DNA of 64,000 nt from Isoetes taiwanensis (GCA_021234155.1 JAJEKV010000001.1:38674826-38738825); one strand, 5' to 3'. Numbered from the stretch's first letter, positions 1 to 15,880 are shown. Program-made: numbers and translations. The notes: generated from the sequence alone by a model not told the origin.

Positions 1-146
1 GATGAGATGAGCAGCACCTTAGTCTTGGTCAAGTTAACCCGCGATGCCAATGAACAGGCGGAATGTATCCAAAGCATCCAAATTGCGATGCATCTCATAA
101 GAGGTATAGGCTAAGAGGTCCACGTCGTTGGCCTATATGCATGATC
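1..146 (-). mobile_element. LINE reverse transcriptase remnant (partial)
   Basis: Read on the minus strand, this edge fragment encodes a stretch of the form ANDVDLLAYTS followed by LDALDTFR. After one frameshift comes VNLTKTKVLL. This is the order of the catalytic box (usually YADD) and the following KTKVL motif of non-LTR retrotransposon reverse transcriptases. The YADD position reads AND, and the frame is broken near 40-50, so it is dead. The rest of the RT lies outside the window on the left or is missing. Family assignment rests on motif recognition by eye. Confidence 0.6.
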
Positions 147-2990
<2,844 letters not shown>

Positions 2991-2999
2991 GTTTCCCAT

Positions 3000-4085
3000 G
3001 GCAGAAATGTGATAGTCTCAACTCTATGGCTACAGATATAGATCTCATCTTTCTCATGGAGACTTGGGGGCATGCAGAGCACATGCTACCCGATCTTCCA
3101 GGTTATCAGCATATCTCTGTCTTCAATAACTGCATAGGAAAGAGGGAAAATGGGAGGGGTTGCCTGTTATTACAAGATAACTTTGATGCAGTCGGTTTCC
3201 CTGCAAAAGACATATAGACACAACCAGTACCTGTGGGTGCGGGTATATAATTGTAGCAGCAACCCTCTCTTCCTGCCTGTCTTCCCACATGTAGAAAGCA
3301 ACTTTTACCACACACACTCAGATGTGGATAGGGTGGATCCTTATATCGATCTATATAATGACGCGCATCAACACAAGCAATTGGCCAATGTAATGCTCCT
3401 TGGAGACTTCAATGCATCAACAAGAATGGAACAACCCATGAGACTTGACTGCTTGGTTGACGATGCTGCACCCCGCAGAGGTGGCTTGGCCACGAACATC
3501 AGATGACAACTAGGTCACGTGCTTTCGACAGGCAATTGCTTCTACTCTATGGTATCTTTGACTTGGTGATGTGCAATAGCTTGGCACAATGGCCCTCCTC
3601 CCACATGTGCGCTTGTGGATAGGAGAACCAGGGCAGTGGTTCTAGTCTGGTGGATTATGTGTTAGTAGCTGAGCAGGTTATGCATGTCATCAATCACTTC
3701 CAAGTGAGAATACATAGTAGAGATGAGGAGGCCAACTCAGATTACCTTCCGCTTTACCTGAAGCTGCCTTGGCAAGCTGTTAGAACCCCCTCAACCGTAA
3801 CTCCTCACATACCTCAGTTATTACGAGCAAGCATCAGATTATGCAGAGATGCTCACAGGCAACCTGGTAGGAATTTTGCAGGCCCCCTCCCCCAAGAGCA
3901 GCAGACGTACTTTATATATATTTGTACAGTTTGTCAGCAGTCTTATTGTTGCCACAATTTTTCCCTTGAAAACCCTTCAGGGCAGGGGCTTTTAAATCCC
4001 GGCAGCAATATGCTCGTTGTGCTTTTGTCTTGGGTCCTGATTGTCTTTGTGGACAATAAAAAACATTCAATTCAATTCAATTCTA
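3000..4085 (+). mobile_element. Truncated LINE: endonuclease domain plus 3' tail
   Basis: Three broken frames read along an endonuclease/exonuclease/phosphatase domain. The first has LIFLMETWG (3,026-3,217), the usual E-T-W active-site segment. The second has VMLLGDFNAST (3,150-3,506), the G-D-F-N catalytic motif. The third has VDYVLVAEQV followed by SDYLPLYLKL (3,650-3,780), where SDHxPL is expected. The stretch 3,880-4,085 looks like a LINE 3' end: non-coding sequence, an AATAAA-like signal and a short (ATTCA)n run at about 4,052-4,084. No reverse transcriptase lies between, so the element is internally deleted. Frameshifts near 3,200 and 3,510 make it inactive. Confidence 0.65.
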
Positions 4086-5770
4086 TCAATTTGTCTCTTA
4101 AAAAGGGCGCAATCCAAGAACTAGCCTCTACCAAAAACCATGTAGCTATGAAATACTTCAGTTAAATAAATACACATATCATTCTCTTGTTCCTCCTTTC
4201 ATGACACAATCATACTCTCAGAAAATCCATGCTTCCAATAACAGACACGATGATCTTAGCAATATATAAGCAAAATTTGAGACACCTTGAACCGTATATT
4301 TCAACAATGATTTCCATTACCTCCCTTTTTGTTAACCATTTCCATCAACCTAAAAGGAGGAGGAGGAGGAAGAAGGAATAGAAGGAAATAAGTGACATTC
4401 TCTTATTTACAAATGTCTCCATCCATTGTAATACTCCATTACACAATCCCTTATCAACCATTAAATGGCTATACAAGGTCATGTTATCACCCGTTAATAG
4501 ATTACAAAATCTCAGTATCAACCTTTAATGGCCATACAGAATCCCCTATCACTCACACACCATCTATTGTACTTTCATCATTGTTTTACCATTTTTTTCT
4601 AGTTGCTCCTCCTAATAGACATCTAACTAATCTACAGCCCTTTTTGAAAAGAATCTATGCATGGTTACTAGGTATAAAACTCCCCATTATGATGAATGTA
4701 TAGCTAACTATCAAGTCTCTTTGGGCAGGAGTCTTTGATGTTTGGGGTGAATGCTAGTTGTATTATGTTGTTCATCTTCCATGCATATGAATACTCCTTT
4801 AGAGTAGTTACATCCCTAGTTGAAAAAGTTAACGTTCTTTTACTAGCGGCCATTGAACCTTATTCGATCCGAAGTCAAGATAACCTTTGGTCTCGATATC
4901 ATATGGAGGGTTAGTTAGGAGGTAGAGTATTGCTCTGGCCTGCAACTTATTAGGATTGCCATGATTGAGGGTGGGAGACCTAAGTGGTCATGAATTGGCA
5001 TTCTTAGGCTTTGTTAAGTGATCTTCCTTTCCTCGAGGTGGATCATCATCCAGAAGAAGTATAAGATGGATGATTCTATCTCCTGGAACTTTTAGGTTCA
5101 TACTTAATTAGAACTCGATAAGGCGGATGCTGGCAAGGTCCATGGACAATTAGGCTTACCACTATGGCATTTGGTGTGAGTGTTGTAGCCTCTGAGGTAA
5201 GAAGTCCCACCTCCCTTTTGACCATGCCTTTAAAGGGCTTGAGAGAGGAGTGGGCAAAGCGGAACCTTAGCCTTATGGCATCAATTTGCCAACATTATCA
5301 GTAAATTTTGTTATATTTGGAAAGGTCTTGGATCTCTAGTCCCAACATCGTTCTCTCTAGAAGTGGGTAACACATAAGTATGACATTCTCATTCATTCGC
5401 ATTCTGATCAAGGTAAGACCCTCTATCTTTGTGTACTTACGTGTTCATGTTGATTGTAGGTGTCCGGCAACCCTCGTTTTTATTATGCTGAGAGACGCTT
5501 TACTTGCCTTCGGTCTATGTAGAGAGAGCCGGCCGTGTCTCATCCATAATGCATAAATATATCTCCAACAAACCTATATGAGACCACAACCCAAAGTAAC
5601 TATTAAAGCCCGATAATGCAAGACACCAAAATTGCTAGTTTTTAAAGATGATTGAGGAGACAAAACAAAAAATATATTGATTAGGTTGGAATAGCCCTAG
5701 CCATGGCATACAGATAGCAAGTGTTGTATTGCTCCCTAACTATCACGCCTCTTCAAAAGTGACATTTGAG
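4086..5770. other. No gene recognised
   Basis: AT-rich intergenic sequence with a short (AGG)n run at about 4,352-4,375. One 103-codon frame at 4,392-4,703 has no recognisable features. Nothing else is supported. Confidence 0.5.
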
Positions 5771-6620
5771 TTGTTACCCACGTCATGTTATGACATGGCT
5801 GTTGGAGGACATTTGGATGCTTCTCCAACGCTCCCACTCATCTGCAGTCTTCCACAGCCTTCCAATATAATCATTCATAAAAACTGTATATATCTCTCAA
5901 ACTTGTCTTGAGCGAAAGGTTTTGTGAATACATATGTTATCATATCATTTGTTCCAGCAAAACTAAGCTCAACAATGCCTGATTTGACATTGCATCTAAA
6001 TATGCTTTGTTCTAGCAAGATACTTTGGATTCTTTCCTTGATTCTCACTGAAATAACAGGTGCGACATTTACATATTGCTAATACACATCTTCCAGTAAT
6101 CTTCTCATCAAACTAGCTTCTTTGGTTGCATGTATAACTGCTACATGCTCTGCTTTAGTGCTTGAGAGTGATATGACACCTTGCTTCTTGCTGCTCTACA
6201 AAATGACACTGCATATAACCAGATGTAGACTTCCTCTTGCCAACATTCTCGCTCAATCTACATTTGGAAAACATTGAAGTTTAGTCTATGTTGGCATGGT
6301 CTGCTTGACACTATGTTAATGGGTCGCTCCAGAATCATCCATAAATTTTGAAGCTACTTCCACTGAATAGACAAGGTATGGTCTCATGCGTACCGTTGCA
6401 TAAATCAGACATCCTATTGTTTGTTTTGGTAAGGTATAACGTTCATCCTCTCTTGCTCCTTCTCAAACTTAGGTGGCCAATCCTTAGACAACATTGTATT
6501 GACTTCCATTAGTGTGCTTAGCAGTTTACAATCTTTCATACTATAAGCGGCCCAACATGTCTTGAATATATTCATGAGGAGATATTATTAACAACTTTCC
6601 TATCTCAAGTGATTTCTATT
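5771..6620 (-). mobile_element. Ty1/copia RNase H remnant
   Basis: On the minus strand around 6,210-6,100 the frame reads VISLSSTKAEHVAVIHATKE and then LMRRLLEDVY. This corresponds to the copia RNase H motif ALSSTEAEYxA followed by KEALWLRxLL. Towards 5,900 further codons match the C-terminal end of copia pol (a segment like NDMITYVFTKPFAQDKFE). The frame has stops. No LTR or other pol domain is recognised next to it. About 55 bases at 5,771-5,830 recur at about 16,280-16,340, suggesting a shared 3' region of the same family. Confidence 0.65.
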
Positions 6621-7099
6621 CAAGACAATAGTGATTGTATCCCATATCAGTCAAGGTATACAGGCCACAGGATTGTTATGTATTTGAAAATATCAACGTA
6701 TAATGCCACCCATGAGCACATGGCATTCTTCATGCAAGTCCACATTGCAATCTGCATCATTTCCCGAAGATTCCACTGATACCACACCTGAGCATCCAGT
6801 TGTTCTTGGTCTGCCTTGATTTTTAATTCAAACATTGATTGAAAAAAGCAAGCAACAAAGGAGTCTCCGAAAGACAGTGCACCCAAATCCCTCATTTCTA
6901 CAGAGCCAGATTCTGAATCTCATCGGATTTCGTCTATTTTGATACGAAGGTTACACAAAAAGGGACAGAAATGGGAGAAATTTCTATTTGTAAGCAATTC
7001 CATCTTCTAGCCCACAAAACTCAGAGGCCCAATTTCTGGCAAAGTATCCAGAGTTCATAAAGGTGAATGTCAGTACATCCCCATAGCACCAATCTTATG
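6621..7099. other. No gene recognised
   Basis: One 82-codon minus-strand frame (6,647-6,895) has no family match that I can see. It may be more decayed retrotransposon sequence. Confidence 0.4.
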
Positions 7100-7655
7100 A
7101 TTGTCTTATTGATTTGCAGCTAGAGAAGGAACTACCATGGATGTCTATTTATAATCTATTCCCATCAAAGCTCGATGTTGTCCTAGGATATATAAATGAG
7201 AATTTAGCGAATGGATTTATTCGCCATTCTAGATCCTCTACTGGTGCACCCATCTTCTTTGGGGAGACTAAACAGACCCATGGGAGACCGCTCGAGTAGA
7301 TCTTGGCATCGCGTTCCTGAGACAACGGCATAAATATGTAGAAGCGACCATTCATAAACGTCTAAATGGTTTTGCCCAGTTGTGAAGGACATGTAGGTCA
7401 GGAACATTACAGATTTTACACTCCGAAGTGTCATGTCGTAGATCGAGAATGATGGAGAACTTCATCTAATCGCCTTTCATTCATAAAAAATTGAAGTTAT
7501 AAAAATCAATTACGAGATCTATGACAAAGTACTTCTGGCCATTGTGGATTTTTTTTAGCAGTGGCCTTAGTTCTTGGAAGGTTCTCTCCACTAGATAATT
7601 GTCTATAATGATCACAAGGAATCTTACATGCTTCCAGAATCGATGACAAGCTCAT
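7100..7655 (+). mobile_element. Ty3/gypsy RT and RNase H remnant
   Basis: At 7,114-7,299 a plus-strand frame reads YINENLANGFIRHSRSSTGA, then PIFF. This is the gypsy RT segment just before the catalytic region. At about 7,490-7,640 another frame gives INYEIYDKxLLAIV and then IIVYNDHK, which match the start of the gypsy RNase H domain. Sequence between is missing or shifted. The element continues, interrupted, beyond the MITE at 7,666. A gypsy integrase fragment at 10,560 may be part of the same copy. Confidence 0.65.
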
Positions 7656-7910
7656 TGGGCATAGTCCCGGGGGTTGCACCTATCATATAGGGGGTACCAC
7701 ATGTGCGTGCAAGGGGTCACCGAAAACCCCCTTGTATACGCCTTAGAAATCTTTCAAAAACCCCCATTTCAGCCATATATTGAACCAGAGTCACCTAAAA
7801 AAAGCCCCCTCGGTAAGGGTATATGTATGGTTCAAGTCCAAAATAAACCCTTTTGGGTCACTCACATGAATTGTACGACTATAACTATGTGAACCCCCCC
7901 TGGGCATAGT
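7656..7910. mobile_element. MITE of about 235 bp with 10 bp target duplication
   Basis: The decamer TGGGCATAGT stands at 7,656-7,665 and again at 7,901-7,910. Between them the element begins CCCGGGGGTTGCACCTA and ends ACTATGTGAACCCCCCC. The reverse complement of the end, GGGGGGGTTCACATAGT, gives imperfect terminal inverted repeats of about 17 bases. It has no coding capacity. A 9-10 bp target duplication fits Mutator-like non-autonomous elements best, but the superfamily is not proven. It sits inside the gypsy RNase H remnant and so inserted after it. Confidence 0.75.
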
Positions 7911-8425
7911 TTCTCACATAGCTCAATTTCCTTATCATTTATCACCCAAGGTCACAATAAGGTAAAACGTAGACGCTATATCGATGCCCATACCTTGCAC
8001 CTCGTCCAGGAGATTCTGCCTTCGACTATAAAAAAACAAGTCCTTTTTCTAATATCTTCGAAGCATCTGTAGATTCAAACATTCTTGATTCCATCTGTAC
8101 AGATGCTTCCGTAAAGCATATCTTGGATTATGAGATCCAAACATTAAGACTAGAAACAGTTCAACTAAAATCGGTTGCTCTTTTGAAACAACTTTGAGTA
8201 CGTTCATGATGGCCCAGTCCATCTTTAAATTTTGTAGTGCTGCCATGACACACACATGGCTGGACATTTTGAAGTCCACAAAACTCTCGAGTTTGGTTAT
8301 CTAAAGTATTGGCAGTCTTGGCTTTATAGTTCTGTTGAGGATTATGTTTGCGTTTATGATGTACATCATCAGTCTAACATGCCTTCACATTGCCTGTATG
8401 GATTACTGCAGCCATTGGGTTCTTG
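7911..8425. other. Decayed retrotransposon sequence, no intact gene
   Basis: The first 100 bases probably continue the interrupted gypsy RNase H frame. The rest has short frames without recognised domains. Confidence 0.35.
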
Positions 8426-8511
8426 ATATGGAGCAAGCACGGGGGAGTGATCCACGGCGAATGGGTTATTGGAATTATGGCAAATACCATGTAAATGTTA
8501 TTCCTAAGGTC

Positions 8512-8523
8512 TGGTATCAGAGC
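8512..8523 (+). promoter_or_regulatory. Primer-binding site, tRNA-iMet type
   Basis: TGGTATCAGAGC is the exact complement of the plant initiator tRNA-Met 3' end and the standard LTR-retrotransposon primer site. It directly follows the repeated block ending at 8,511. Confidence 0.65.
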
Positions 8524-9240
8524 GAAGTTACGATTCTTCTGGGAATCTATGGGCTATGGGAACATCAAGGCTGCGAAAACACCAAGAACCTTGCAAGCTT
8601 GTGCTGCAAGTACAGCTGGGTTTAACTTTGTCAAAGAAGTGTTAAGGGCGAAGTATATGGGTAAACATGTGAATTTTGGAGCATGGCGTCCAAAGTGGAA
8701 TTTTAGAGCTCCAAGAATTTGTGTAATTCTGGGACAAAGACTGATATATCGGAGTTAAAAGTAAGGAGGATTTGACGACTACTGCTGCAAGTGAAGTCGG
8801 AGCATCAGTAGCAGAGAAAAGAAAAGCTCGGTGCTTTCGTGGAGGATGCTCGAAGCATATAGGGACCGACTTGTTGAGAACGAGTTCGGATTATTGGGGA
8901 AACTCCTATGATCCTTGGGGGATTATGGAATAAATAAAAGCATCCTGCCTGGGATTGCAGAGTCAGATCGTGGTGATTTGAGAGACTGATTGGCCGTGGG
9001 GGTCATTTATATAAATATTTGACTTGGGAGGTCATCTATATTAATACTTGAACTTATTTGCAGGTTTGCTTAGTGTTAAGCATTGGGGAGGGCACTTTAA
9101 GTAAAAGCTGTCAAGGATATGGACGCAAAATTTGGATGCGGAATCTCAAATTGTTTCCTATGGGACAGGCTTATGGGTAAAGTTCCTAAGTTGAATTTAT
9201 TTATTTGGAATAAAGGATAGATACTTTTGTTGTGTATACC

Positions 9241-9560
9241 CATGGTAGATTAGTGACTATGATTGTAATGTAGCCGGCTTGACATGGTATACTAGTTGTG
9301 AATGCCTCTTGGTAGACTAGTGGTTGTGACTGCAGCACAATCGGCTTGACAAGAGAGCATAAGATGTATACTTTGGAAGATTAGTAGTTGTGGTTGCAAC
9401 ACAATTGGCTTGACAAAGTTGCATATGTACCTTGGAGATACATTGTATCGTGGTGGCGATATAATCAAGTAGTATTGCGGAGGTACGAAAGATAATAACG
9501 TACCACGGAGGTACAAGGATATATCGTACTGTGGAAGTACGCGGATATCCGTAACTATTT
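9241..9560. repeat. Degenerate tandem repeats, about 65-70 bp units
   Basis: Three units share the pattern GGTAGAxTAGTGxxTxTGA, then a GCACAATxGGCTTGACAA-like segment, and are followed by shorter CGGAGGTAC-type repeats up to 9,560. They lie inside the possible TRIM-like element. Confidence 0.6.
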
Positions 9561-9604
9561 CTAAAGTTTTGCAGGGATTATAAAACTTTCAGACTAGTGA
9601 TGAC

Positions 9605-9765
9605 CATGGAAGATCCATCTTGAGAAGGGATGGATTGAAATGGACCGTATCTTGGATGATCGCAGGGTGATCCTTCTTGAGAAGGGATGGACTGAAATTG
9701 AGCGTATCTTGGACGATCGCGGACGATCTATCTTGAGAAGGGATGGATTGATATGGAGCAAGCAC
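9605..9765. repeat. Tandem repeat, about 58 bp unit, three copies
   Basis: The core CTTGAGAAGGGATGGA recurs three times, each followed by a TATCTTGGAxGATCGC-like segment. The last unit passes directly into the right copy of the 86-base repeated block. Confidence 0.75.
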
Positions 9766-9836
9766 GGGGGAGTAGTCCACGGCGAATGGGTTATTGGAAT
9801 TATGGCAAATACTATGTAAATGTTATTCCTAAGGTC

Positions 9837-10559
9837 ACCTAATAATATAAAGGGGCATAGGATACCATAGCATGTGGGTGTGAAGAACCATTGATATTTA
9901 TAGAAGGGGTCGAGGCACTATCACTTGGATGGTTATTGGTTGAGAAAAAATCATAGATAATGTCCCATATGATAAGTCATATAATCTAACTAAAGGAAGG
10001 AAGGAAGGAAGTTTATTTTAACGTCCACAAAGGCAAGGAGATATTTTGAGAAAAAGGCAACTGCCTGCTAAAGAAGGCTAAAGTTGCGGAGAGATCTATA
10101 AATAGAAGCGAAACTTCAGTTGGACATATCTCCGCAAGCTCCGATTGAAGCGACCTTTACCTATTTGGAACCGGCTCGGAGTCTAGTTTCTGAATTGGGG
10201 TGGCACATTCCATAGTTCATCCGGAGGAGAGAGTAATAGCCGAAAAGGTGACAAGGGGTCACAGATCACTGCCATAGCGACTTCACAGATCTGCAATTGT
10301 TTTTATGATGTGTGGCTACTTGGAGTAGCTAGATTAGTCTGGAAGGCCAATAAGCCCGATGCCATAGCTTTGTAATTGCCATAGCACTTATGTTTTGCCA
10401 TAACCTAGTCGATCCGGTTGGGTGGTTAATGGTGCTGCCATATTACTTGTGCATGAATAAAGCTTCCTTAGTCCAGTGTTCTATTATTTCATTATGGTTC
10501 TATGATTCTGTGTTGCCACAATTTCCCAAATATACGTGAATTGTATCAGTTGTAGAGGG
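9837..10559. other. No gene recognised
   Basis: There is a short (GGAA)n run near 9,992-10,010. No coding feature is supported. Confidence 0.4.
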
Positions 10560-11275
10560 CCCGTCATCACATGATTGTTGCAATCATTACCGATCCTAGA
10601 GGGTCTATAAAATCTATTTATTTGAACTTCATTACAAATCTTCCATTGTCTATGGGGTTTGATGCTATTCTCACAGTGGTGGATCAATTCACTAAGTTGG
10701 CACATTTTCTTCCATGCACAAAGGCCATTAGCAGCAAAGAGACAATGGATCTGATTATACGCGAAGTATTTAGACATCATAATAGTAATCGTGGATCGCA
10801 GTTTGTCTTCAAGTTTTGGAAGCACTTGCTCAAGCTGCTGAAGATTTCTTGTAAGCTCTCCTCGAGCTATTATCCCCAGAGTGATAACCAAACAGAGCGC
10901 ACTAATTAAATGTTGGAGCAATACCTTCGATGCTTTATCAACTGTTAGCAGGATGATTGGATTGACTTCTTGCATTGTGTGGAGTTTGCTTAAAGTAATT
11001 CATACATTCCTCTACTAGGTATACTCCTTTCTTTACCAAACATATATCATCCTTGTTGGATTACATCTCAACACCCAAAAGTCCCTAGAGATCCTGCAGC
11101 AAAGGATCGTCTAGTGCAATTTCGAGAAATTCAAGCCGAGCTTTCTCACCATTTGCACAGTGTCCAAGCAAAACACACATTGACTGCAAATCATCATCGA
11201 CTCAATTCTTCCCCAAAGAGGTACCCCAGTTTTGTGTTGGAGATTGCATATGACCGTTGCAACATAATGTGAAGA
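10560..11275 (+). mobile_element. Ty3/gypsy integrase remnant
   Basis: The plus-strand frame at 10,571-10,909 carries DAILTVVDQFTKLAHFLPC, then NRGSQFVFKFW, then YYPQSDNQTERTN. These are the D, D and E-region motifs of a gypsy integrase core; the usual DRGSxF reads NRGSQF. Frames continue after a stop with a segment like DDWIDFLHCVEFA and a C-terminal stretch to about 11,275. Several stops show it is dead. It may belong to the same copy as the RT remnant at 7,100. Confidence 0.75.
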
Positions 11276-11384
11276 AAACTAAATCATATGACAAGCTAGA
11301 TTATCAACATCTTTGTCCATTTGTGGCTTCTTCCCAAAGAAATGGCGTTGTTTTCCATCTGGATATCCGTTCACATGCTCGTCT

Positions 11385-11865
11385 AAAATTCTCTTGAGAT
11401 TTCTTCGAGATTGCATCCAAATTGCATTAGGTTCTCTAAGATTCCACAAAGATTCCTCTAGATTCTTAAAGATTCTATGAAGATTCCCTTAGATTCTTTT
11501 ATATGAGATTCTTTAAATTCCTTTTGATTTTATAAGTTTCCGTACATTCTATGAACATACCCTTAGATTTCATGAGATTCCTTTAGATTCCCTTATATTT
11601 TATGAGATTTGCCTAGATCCCTTTACATTTTGTGAGATTCCCTTACATTCTCTTAAATCCCCCATGATTTGCTTATATTCTAGAACTTTCTAGGATGTTC
11701 TAGAACTTTTATGAACATTCTAGAATGTTCTGCAACGTTATGGAACTTTATGGAAGGATTCTCTTTTCTTAGATTTCCCTGAATTCTCTTACATTCTAGA
11801 ACTCTCTAGAACATTTTAGAACTTTTTGTAAGGATTCCTTTAGATTCCCCTAGATTACCTTACAT
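11385..11865. repeat. Degenerate AGATTCCCTT / TTCTAGAAC minisatellite
   Basis: About 480 bases are built from irregular units of the kind GAGATTCCCTTAGATTCT, passing in the second half into units of the kind ATTCTAGAACTTTCTAG. Unit lengths vary from about 18 to 40. There is no open frame of note. Confidence 0.7.
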
Positions 11866-11959
11866 TATTACAAGGTCAATCTCGACTGCAACAAATGGAA
11901 ATTTGCTCAGGTATAGGCTTGATAATCCTAAACCCCATGCATTTATTTTAGTAATGAAA

Positions 11960-12680
11960 ACTACCTCATGTCAAACAGATGTTTTAAAGACTTGGGCAAG
12001 GAAATCGACACATTAGAAGCTATATAAATGCAAAGAGTTCATATGACTAGGGATCAAGTTTATCATCAACTTCATGGATGCATAAAAAATGAAAACTTGG
12101 GATATTGTATGCATGTGCAATCACTCATGACCAAAAATGGCCTTGAATCGATCAATGTTGTAGGTGATCACCTTACCCAATTTTTTTGTGCTTGTAGTGT
12201 TCTAGATGAGGAAACCAAAGGTTAAACAAAGTTTATGCCAACTTACACATAGATGGTTTGCATTTGGGGAGAGCAGGAAGGCCATTAAGCTGTTTGATAA
12301 AATGGGACTCCTAGGTGGCAGAAGCAACATATTTATTTATATTTCTATCTTGAAAGCATGTCTTCTGCCATTAAACTTCAACCGAGAAAGGTTTTTATAT
12401 GCTGAAATTAGAAAAAACGGGTTGCATTTCCATATTTTTGTAGGCAATATGCTTATTGACATGTGCAAAGTTTGGTAGCCTAGAGGAGGCATATAGACCA
12501 AGACAAGATATTGTAGCATTTAATGCTTAAGTTACCGGATTTGCTCAATATAGCTATGAACCTCTTGCACTGGAGAGTTTTGAAAGTATGTAGTAGGAGA
12601 ATATACATCCGAACAAAGTCACATATTTAGGTGCTTTAAAAGCATATGGAAACATGGGTGCCACAGAGCATGGCAGGCAA
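11960..12680 (+). pseudogene. PPR protein gene fragment (broken)
   Basis: Plus-strand frames read as a chain of pentatricopeptide repeats with stops and shifts. The first (12,028-12,225) contains YHQLHGCIKNENL, then VVGDHLTQFFCACSVLDE. The second (12,206-12,478) contains SRKAIKLFDKMG, ISILKACLLPLNF and FVGNMLIDMCKVW. A third stretch (about 12,480-12,670) gives DIVAFNA, a GFAQYSYEPLALESFESM-like run, then VTYLGALKAYGNMGATEHGRQ-like codons. PPR proteins are organelle RNA-binding proteins. The wording resembles the large PPR families of ferns. It ends abruptly at 12,680 where a copia LTR begins. Confidence 0.7.
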
Positions 12681-13900
12681 TGTTAGAATTATTAATGTTA
12701 GATATAAGGCTAAGGATGATATCATCAAGGTCAGATGATAAAATAGGGTAAGACAACTAAGACAAGATGCTCAAGATACTTCAATGGTTCGTGTTTGATC
12801 ATAAAATAAAGGTGCATACAAGGTTAAATGGTAAAGGTTGAAGTTAAGATATTTATAGATATTATGAAGGGGTCAAATGGTATTTTAAACAAATAACCAT
12901 CGTGCTCCTATGGTACAGGCGACTCAGTTGGAACCGATCTGAAACCAACTCCAATCGGTTTAGATCGTGAATATAAGAAAACAAGATGGATTACTTTTAT
13001 GTGAGACTGATGTGATCGAGATTGCAGGGGAATTGTTATTTCTATGATGTTTAAAGTCACAGCAATATTGGTCAATATCACTGAGAATATATTTGACTGA
13101 ATTGCTACAGTGTTTGTGTAATGTTATCACTCTTGTTAATTTGGGATTTTCAGGTTTGGCTAAAAACTTTTTTGGATTTTTTTTAAAGTTGATTTCTTAT
13201 GATTTTGAGTTTTTTTGGACGCCGGAAAAACTTATCGATTTCCACAAATTGTAATTTCTTTTCTAAAAATCGGGCCTGTGGGATTTGTTATGATTTCAAA
13301 ATTTTGACCTTAATCGTGAAGGGCGAAAATTTTGACCTTAATCGTGAAGAGCGGCATGGAGGATACTAGGCGAGTTTTTTCCTTATGATTTTGAGGTCTG
13401 GGGTAGCTTCTCCCGTCCAACTCGAGCTCGCCTAGGCCACAACAGCGGTGGCTGTGCTATTTGCCTAGATCTCTATGGAAGGTTTAGAGATTTTATGATG
13501 ATTCACCTCTTACCAGTTCTAGGAGCATTGCACAGATCATGTGCCTTAACAACAAATCTGGCTAGATACTAGACACCGGTACGAATTCTATAAATTCTAT
13601 AAATGTCTTTGCTGATTGTAATTCATATTTTTGCACTTGCTTGAAGCCACATTTTTTCCTCAACAACAAGTTTGAGCATTGTTTTGTGTAACAAATTTAT
13701 GTGAGCTTTGTGGATATGTTTGAGCTTAATTTTCCATGACCCTTTTCTAAACTACAAACCCCACACAACTATGATTAACTGCATATTTGGACATGTTTAG
13801 AGAAAATTAAGGAATTATAACTAATGCAAGTTATATAAGTTAGTTGCCATAAAGGATTATATCGCGTAAGATAAGTTGTTTACTTACTCATTGTTTCACA
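12681..13900 (+). mobile_element. Ty1/copia LTR (5' LTR), about 1,220 bp
   Basis: The segment begins TGTTAGAATT at the point where PPR similarity stops and ends TTTCACA just before a primer-binding site. It therefore has TGT...ACA ends and the right context for a 5' LTR. A 23-base segment (AAAATTTTGACCTTAATCGT core) is tandemly duplicated near 13,300. No matching 3' LTR was found in the window, so the boundaries rest on ends and context only. Confidence 0.6.
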
Positions 13901-13901
13901 T

Positions 13902-13913
13902 TGGCATCAAAGC
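13902..13913 (+). promoter_or_regulatory. Primer-binding site, tRNA-iMet type
   Basis: TGGCATCAAAGC differs at two of 12 positions from the initiator tRNA-Met complement. It lies one base after the LTR end and only three bases before the gag start codon. Confidence 0.65.
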
Positions 13914-13916
13914 TAG

Positions 13917-15309
<1,393 letters not shown>

Positions 15310-15880
15310 GCATCTTATCTTCCCATGGTAGTTAAACCAATAGACTCCCTTGCTTAGTTTAACCAGTACTATTCCTTTCCCATTCAAGCCACTTGTTTGA
15401 TTCAACTACAAGGTTGCAATGCCCAATTTAACCACTAGAATCCCATTCCCAACTTAACCACTACTCTTCCTTGCCCAGTTAAACTACTACCAACCATGCA
15501 TTGCCTAGTTACAAAACCAAGGACCATTTGTCCAGTTAAACCACAACCATACATTTTCTAGTTAAACCACTAGAATCCCTTTTCTATTTAAACCATTAGC
15601 TAATATAGACCAATTAAACCACTGGAGACACACGCACAACAACTATCACGTCGTTTAACCACTACTATTTCTTGCCTAGTTAAACCATGCCAACAACAAG
15701 CATACCCATGCCTAGTTAGACAACCATCAAGCCTATCCCAATTAGACCATTAGAGATTCATGTCCATTAAACCACTAGCAAATCTACACCTGCCAACATT
15801 CTCAAGCTAAACCACAAGTATACACATGCCTATTAAACCATGCGCAAGCCTAGCCCAGTTAAACCACTGGAATCCATGCC
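15310..15880. repeat. Irregular TTAAACCACTA minisatellite
   Basis: A core close to CCCAGTTAAACCACTAG recurs more than a dozen times with irregular spacing of about 20-45 bases. It is often followed by GAATCCC or CCATGCC. Many copies carry single changes. Confidence 0.7.

Larger units (their letters stand above)
8426..9836 (+). mobile_element. Possible miniature LTR element (TRIM-like)
   Basis: A block of about 86 bases at 8,426-8,511 is repeated almost exactly at 9,750-9,836 (shared text includes GGAGCAAGCACGGGGGAGT). The left copy is followed at once by TGGTATCAGAGC, a perfect primer-binding site for initiator tRNA-Met. The right copy is not, as expected if these are the ends of 5' and 3' LTRs. 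The roughly 1.2 kb between has no recognisable pol. It includes a frame at 8,495-8,758 and two sets of tandem repeats. LTR starts and target duplications could not be located, so the assignment is tentative. Confidence 0.4.
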
